NCBI GenBank assembly: GCA_003224195.1
Contig: QHYP01000218.1
Span: forward strand, 9,882 to 18,648
DNA: 8,767 nucleotides
Source of the DNA: Acidobacteriota bacterium
GTDB lineage: Bacteria > Acidobacteriota > Terriglobia > Acidiferrales > UBA7541
Direction of reading: 5' to 3'
Shown here piece by piece: positions 5,709 through 8,767 of the stretch (position 1 is the first letter of the stretch; every line of letters begins with the position of its first letter). The notes under the pieces were generated by a model that saw only the letters and a list, made by a program, of their open reading frames with translations, ran no database searches and had not been told where the DNA came from. The position numbers were made by a program, and so were the translations under genes.

Positions 5709-6709
5709 TGCGCATCGCAGTTCTCGGCGGCGGAAGCTGGGGTACGGCGCTGACGATCCTCCTCTCGAGCAACCGCAAAGCGCACGCCATCTCTCTCTGG
5801 GTCCATGACCCTCGCCTCGCCGAAAGCATGCGGCGCGAACGGGTGAACGCCGCCTATTTGGCGGGCTTCGAGATTCCCCGCGGGGCGCAAATTACTGTGA
5901 ACGCCGCTGAGGCGCTCGACGGCGCGCAGGTGATCTTCGGCGCGATGCCGACGGCGCATGCTCGCAACGTGTACGCGATGGTTTTGCCCCACGTCCGGCG
6001 CGACGCCACCTTCGTCAGCGCCACGAAGGGCCTCGAACCGAAAACGCATCAGCGCATGAGTGAGATAATCACTCAATGCTTTTCCCCGAAGTTTTCTCCG
6101 CGCATCGCGGTTCTTTCCGGGCCGTCGTTTGCCGCTGAAGTGGCGCGGGGAGACCCGACGGCGGTGGTGCTGGCGTCACACGATCAGGAACTGGCGCGTG
6201 AGCTCCAGAAGGAGATTGCCGGGCAGACATTCCGCCTCTATACGAACGACGATGTGTTGGGCGTTGAGCTCGCCGGCGCGATGAAGAACGTGATCGCCAT
6301 TGCCGCCGGCGCCTGTCACGGAATCGGGCTGGGCTCGAATTCGCTCGCGGCGCTGATCACGCGCGGCCTCGCCGAAATGACCCGCCTTGCTGTCAAGCTC
6401 GGCGCCAAGCCGGAGACTCTCGGCGGACTTGCGGGCCTCGGCGACCTGGTTCTGACTTGCACGGGCTCTTTGAGCCGGAACCGCTACGTCGGCGTCGAAC
6501 TTGGAAAGGGAAGGCCGCTGGCGGAAATTCTCGCCGGGATGCGGATGGTAGCGGAGGGCGTCGGCACAACGGATGCTTTGGTCGATCTTGCCCGGGCGGC
6601 AAATGTGGAAATGCCCATCACCGGGCAGGTACAGGCGATCCTGCGGGCGGAGCGGTCGGCCCGCGACGCCATCCGCGCCATTATGGAGCGGCCCCTCAAG
6701 CCCGAATAA
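5708..6709 (+). CDS. gpsA: NAD(P)-dependent glycerol-3-phosphate dehydrogenase GpsA
   Basis: GpsA reduces dihydroxyacetone phosphate to sn-glycerol-3-phosphate in the cytosol, supplying the PlsY substrate. The 333-residue product starts with the Rossmann motif AVLGGGSWGTAL (4-15). It then shows SATKGLE (104-110), SGPSFAAEVARG (137-148), the catalytic lysine in GAMKNVIAIAAG (Lys 193), NSLAALITRGLAEM (211-224), GLAGLGDLVLTCTG (240-253) and SRNRYVG (256-262). The length is normal. ATG 5708 is preferred because it gives the exact family N-terminus, overlaps the plsY stop by one base, and has AAGGA at 5697-5701, 6 bases upstream. The frame is open further upstream (to 5327), but that part is the plsY shadow. 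It appears to be the last gene of the operon. Confidence 0.97.
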   Translation: MRIAVLGGGSWGTALTILLSSNRKAHAISLWVHDPRLAESMRRERVNAAYLAGFEIPRGAQITVNAAEALDGAQVIFGAMPTAHARNVYAMVLPHVRRDATFVSATKGLEPKTHQRMSEIITQCFSPKFSPRIAVLSGPSFAAEVARGDPTAVVLASHDQELARELQKEIAGQTFRLYTNDDVLGVELAGAMKNVIAIAAGACHGIGLGSNSLAALITRGLAEMTRLAVKLGAKPETLGGLAGLGDLVLTCTGSLSRNRYVGVELGKGRPLAEILAGMRMVAEGVGTTDALVDLARAANVEMPITGQVQAILRAERSARDAIRAIMERPLKPE

Positions 6710-6719
6710 CCGTTCGGGC
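6700..6719 (+). terminator. Weak terminator-like hairpin over the gpsA stop codon
   Basis: GCCCGAA (6700-6706) and TTCGGGC (6713-6719) form a perfect 7-bp stem with a 6-base loop containing the TAA stop. No T-run follows, so it is not a classic intrinsic terminator. Its place at the end of the operon makes a role in termination or 3' end protection plausible. Confidence 0.3.
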
Positions 6720-6805
6720 CTCCCCGATCGCCGTAGTACGAAAGTCCCATTGGCAGTCCGGTGACGCTCGCGGGAAGCGTCCGCCTGCGGGCCCGGCGGC
6801 CATCG

Positions 6806-6811
6806 TAAAAT
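6806..6811 (+). promoter_or_regulatory. Possible -10 element just upstream of the HD-GYP gene
   Basis: TAAAAT matches TATAAT at five of six positions and stands out in a GC-rich 112-base gap. No convincing -35 box lies 16-18 bases upstream. With transcription starting about 7 bases downstream, the leader before ATG 6822 would be only 3-5 bases, so the message may be nearly leaderless. The AAGG at 6815-6818 is only 3 bases from the ATG, too close for a standard ribosome binding site. The rest of the gap (6720-6805) shows only a small GC-rich hairpin (6781-6785 pairing with 6795-6799). Confidence 0.4.
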
Positions 6812-6821
6812 AGTAAGGCTC

Positions 6822-8603
6822 ATGCCCGAATCCTTCGCCAGCAAAGTACAGAGACTCCGCGCCGGACAAGTGCGCATCTTATGGCTCGTTCTGGGCGCGC
6901 TGCTGCTCGTCAGCGCCCTCCCCATCGGGCTTTACCACCGCCAGGTGTTGGAGTTGAGCCAGGAAAAGCTGGTCGATACCGAGCGCGTGCAACAGAGCGA
7001 ATTGACGCGTTCGATGGCCGACGAAATCAATCTCTTTGAATCGAACTTAACGCAGCAGCTTATCAGCCAGCGCCAGATCCTGACGCTGACCGGCCTGATT
7101 CAGGACGTGGAAGATCCCCCCGCGCAGCCCAAGGTATCGCGCCTGCTCGAGAATTTCCTCGCCAGCAACCCGAATACGTTTCTGTACCTTACGGCCGTGG
7201 GGCGCACGGGCAAAGGTTCGGCCGCTGCGCAGGGGAATTTCCGGCCGGAGCAGGACCCCTTTGTGAGCCGGGCGATGCAAAGGGCTTTCTTCGCGTGCGA
7301 ACAGGCGCTGAAGTTCCGCAGCGACCCTCTGGCCCTGGCGCAGGAGGATAACCGCCCTGCATTCGTCATCGCTGTTCCGTTGAAGGTAGAGGATCAGTTC
7401 ACAGGGATGCTGGCGGCAGTCGTGTCGCTCGATCCCCTGCTCCACCGGCTGCAGGAGACGAGCGTGCGCGGGCGCACGGTCTTCATTGTGGACCGCTACG
7501 GGCACGCGGTAGCGCACCCGTTCTCCCACGACTTCGTTCCCGGCACGGATATGAGCGCGTCTAAGATCGTGGAGCAGATCCGTTCTCTGCCGCAGGATCT
7601 GCGCGCCACGGCGACGGTCTCCTTCACTCTGAAGGTGAAAAATCGCGAAGTCGAGATGATCGGGACGTACAGCTCCATGCCGGAGCTGAACTGGGCGGTG
7701 GTGGCGCAGCGCAGCCTAGAAGACGCGCGCGAAGACGCTGGGGTGAAAGAGCTGAACCGGCAAGCGCTGGCGTTCGTGACTGTCGTCATCCTCGCGGCAA
7801 TCCTCGTCGGCTACTTTTTTGCCGTGGGCATCAGCGAGCCGATCCGATCCTTAGCTGCCTCCACGCGCGCCATCAGCCGCGGCGAATTCCACCAGCGAAC
7901 GCCAGTGCGCGGCGCGACGGAAATCAGCGAGCTCGCCGAAACCTTCAACAGCATGGCCGGGGACATCGAGGAATTCATCGAGCGATTGAAAGAGGCGGCG
8001 GAGGAGAACCGCGAGCTCTTTATGGGCTCGATCCGCATGCTGGCGGCCGCCATCGACGAAAAGGACCCCTACACGCGCGGCCATTCCGGCCGCGTCGCGA
8101 AATATTCCTTGCTGATCGCGCAGGAATTGGGGCTTTCGCCGGAGGAAATCGACAAGCTGCGCATTGCCGCGCTGTTGCACGACGTCGGCAAGATCGGCGT
8201 GGACGACCGCGTCCTGAAAAAGCCCGGCGCGCTGACGAGCGAAGAGTTCGACCTGATGAAGCAGCATACCGTGAAAGGCGCGAACATCATGCGGCCGGTC
8301 TCGCAGCTTAAGGAGATGCTGCCCGGCATCGAGCTGCATCACGAGCACATCGACGGCCGCGGCTATCCATACGGTTTGCAGGGCCCGCAGATCCCCATCA
8401 TGGCGCGCATCATCGCCGTCGCGGACACGCTCGACGCCATGACGACGAATCGCCCCTATCAATCGGCGATGGAATTGGATTTCGCGCTCGAAAAAATCAA
8501 GAAGCTCACCGGGACAAGGTTCGACGGCGCCGTAGTCAACGCCCTCGAAGCCTCCATCCACTCCGGCAAGATCCGCATGACCGCAGTGGAAGTGCAGGTC
8601 TGA
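6822..8603 (+). CDS. Membrane sensor with dCache-like, HAMP and HD-GYP domains (predicted c-di-GMP phosphodiesterase)
   Basis: The 593-residue protein has a first membrane segment at about 19-38, an extracytoplasmic region (about 40-310) that looks like a double-Cache sensor, a second membrane segment at about 314-336, a HAMP linker (about 337-389), a short helical stretch, and an HD-GYP domain (about 398-590). HD-GYP residues are complete: HSGRVAKYS (421-429), the HD pair in LLHDVGKIGVDD (His 453, Asp 454, Lys 457), KQHTVKG (His 482), HHEHIDGRGYPYGL (506-519) and ARIIAVADTLDAMTTNRPY (528-546). This predicts hydrolysis of cyclic di-GMP to pGpG or GMP, controlled by an external ligand through HAMP. 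No partner gene or GGDEF domain is present. The ligand cannot be read from the sequence. It is separated from gpsA by 112 bases and probably has its own promoter. Confidence 0.93.
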   Translation: MPESFASKVQRLRAGQVRILWLVLGALLLVSALPIGLYHRQVLELSQEKLVDTERVQQSELTRSMADEINLFESNLTQQLISQRQILTLTGLIQDVEDPPAQPKVSRLLENFLASNPNTFLYLTAVGRTGKGSAAAQGNFRPEQDPFVSRAMQRAFFACEQALKFRSDPLALAQEDNRPAFVIAVPLKVEDQFTGMLAAVVSLDPLLHRLQETSVRGRTVFIVDRYGHAVAHPFSHDFVPGTDMSASKIVEQIRSLPQDLRATATVSFTLKVKNREVEMIGTYSSMPELNWAVVAQRSLEDAREDAGVKELNRQALAFVTVVILAAILVGYFFAVGISEPIRSLAASTRAISRGEFHQRTPVRGATEISELAETFNSMAGDIEEFIERLKEAAEENRELFMGSIRMLAAAIDEKDPYTRGHSGRVAKYSLLIAQELGLSPEEIDKLRIAALLHDVGKIGVDDRVLKKPGALTSEEFDLMKQHTVKGANIMRPVSQLKEMLPGIELHHEHIDGRGYPYGLQGPQIPIMARIIAVADTLDAMTTNRPYQSAMELDFALEKIKKLTGTRFDGAVVNALEASIHSGKIRMTAVEVQV

Positions 8604-8767
8604 CCGAAGAGGGGAATCAGCCGCGGAGTCACAGAGCTATACAGTTCACGAAGGACTGGTTCCCAATCGCAGCAGGTCCGCCAGCAGTTCGCCAAATAGA
8701 TTCTGCCCGCAAGCCCCGATGGAACTGTTCTGCTACAATTTTGTTCAAGCGCGCCGCACAGCGCGCA
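8604..8767. other. Non-coding tail after the HD-GYP gene
   Basis: These 164 bases to the window end hold no credible gene on either strand. The minus-strand frame that runs through them continues antisense into the HD-GYP gene and resembles no known protein. Apart from the -10-like element near 8731-8739, I see no terminator hairpin or repeat. The next gene presumably starts just outside. Confidence 0.6.
8731..8739 (+). promoter_or_regulatory. Probable extended -10 promoter for a gene beyond the window
   Basis: TGCTACAAT fits the extended -10 pattern TGnTATAAT with one mismatch. It lies in a locally AT-rich patch (CTACAATTTTGTT) unlike the surrounding GC-rich DNA. No clear -35 box is present, which an extended -10 can tolerate. 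Its direction suggests a + strand gene beginning after base 8767. Confidence 0.4.

Noticed and set aside
6720..6805. TTGGCA at 6750-6755 as a -35 box
   Set aside because: No -10-like sequence lies 16-18 bases downstream, and it is too far from TAAAAT at 6806 to pair with it.
8459..8767. Minus-strand frame entering from the window end over the HD-GYP 3' end
   Set aside because: Mostly antisense to a conserved domain, Cys/Trp-rich part unlike a known protein, and no ribosome binding site; treated as a shadow.

Overview
The window is a dense, GC-rich (by eye about 60% or more), one-direction bacterial chromosome segment. Every credible gene is on the + strand. It carries housekeeping genes plus one signalling gene; I see no phage, transposon, CRISPR array, tRNA or rRNA. 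Gene content and protein style point to Acidobacteriota. The best hint is the CinA N-terminus, with GSELLTPDRLDTNS in place of the usual GTELLLG...DTN, together with a propeller protein lodged between pgpA and cinA. This placement is recalled family knowledge, not a database result.

Layout. 1-1324: 3' part of rimO (ribosomal protein S12 methylthiotransferase), cut by the window edge. 1405-1593: yacG (small zinc protein, gyrase inhibitor). 1633-2187: pgpA (phosphatidylglycerophosphatase A), whose 5' end looks frame-disrupted. 2184-3269: a cytosolic-looking IPT/TIG plus beta-propeller protein of unknown function. 3266-4499: cinA, split by a frameshifting small deletion. 4503-5066: thpR (RNA 2',3'-cyclic phosphodiesterase). 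5073-5708: plsY. 5708-6709: gpsA. 6710-6821: the only real internal intergenic gap, with a hairpin and a likely -10 element. 6822-8603: a membrane-bound dCache-HAMP-HD-GYP protein (predicted c-di-GMP phosphodiesterase). 8604-8767: non-coding tail ending in a likely extended -10 promoter for a gene beyond the window.

How the genes fit. From pgpA to gpsA the genes overlap by 1-4 bases or are separated by 3-6 bases, so they look like one translationally coupled operon, probably continuing from rimO-yacG. Three of them act in glycerophospholipid synthesis: GpsA makes sn-glycerol-3-phosphate, PlsY acylates it, and PgpA completes phosphatidylglycerol. The HD-GYP gene appears to be a separate transcription unit.

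The most notable signals are small indels, not a new system. There is a frame break at the start of pgpA. The propeller gene contains a 30-base near-perfect duplicate that looks like a 10-codon insertion. cinA has a frame break with roughly 9-10 expected codons missing. Either this copy has accumulated real lesions or the assembly contains small errors; reads would decide. I found no convincing previously undescribed system.
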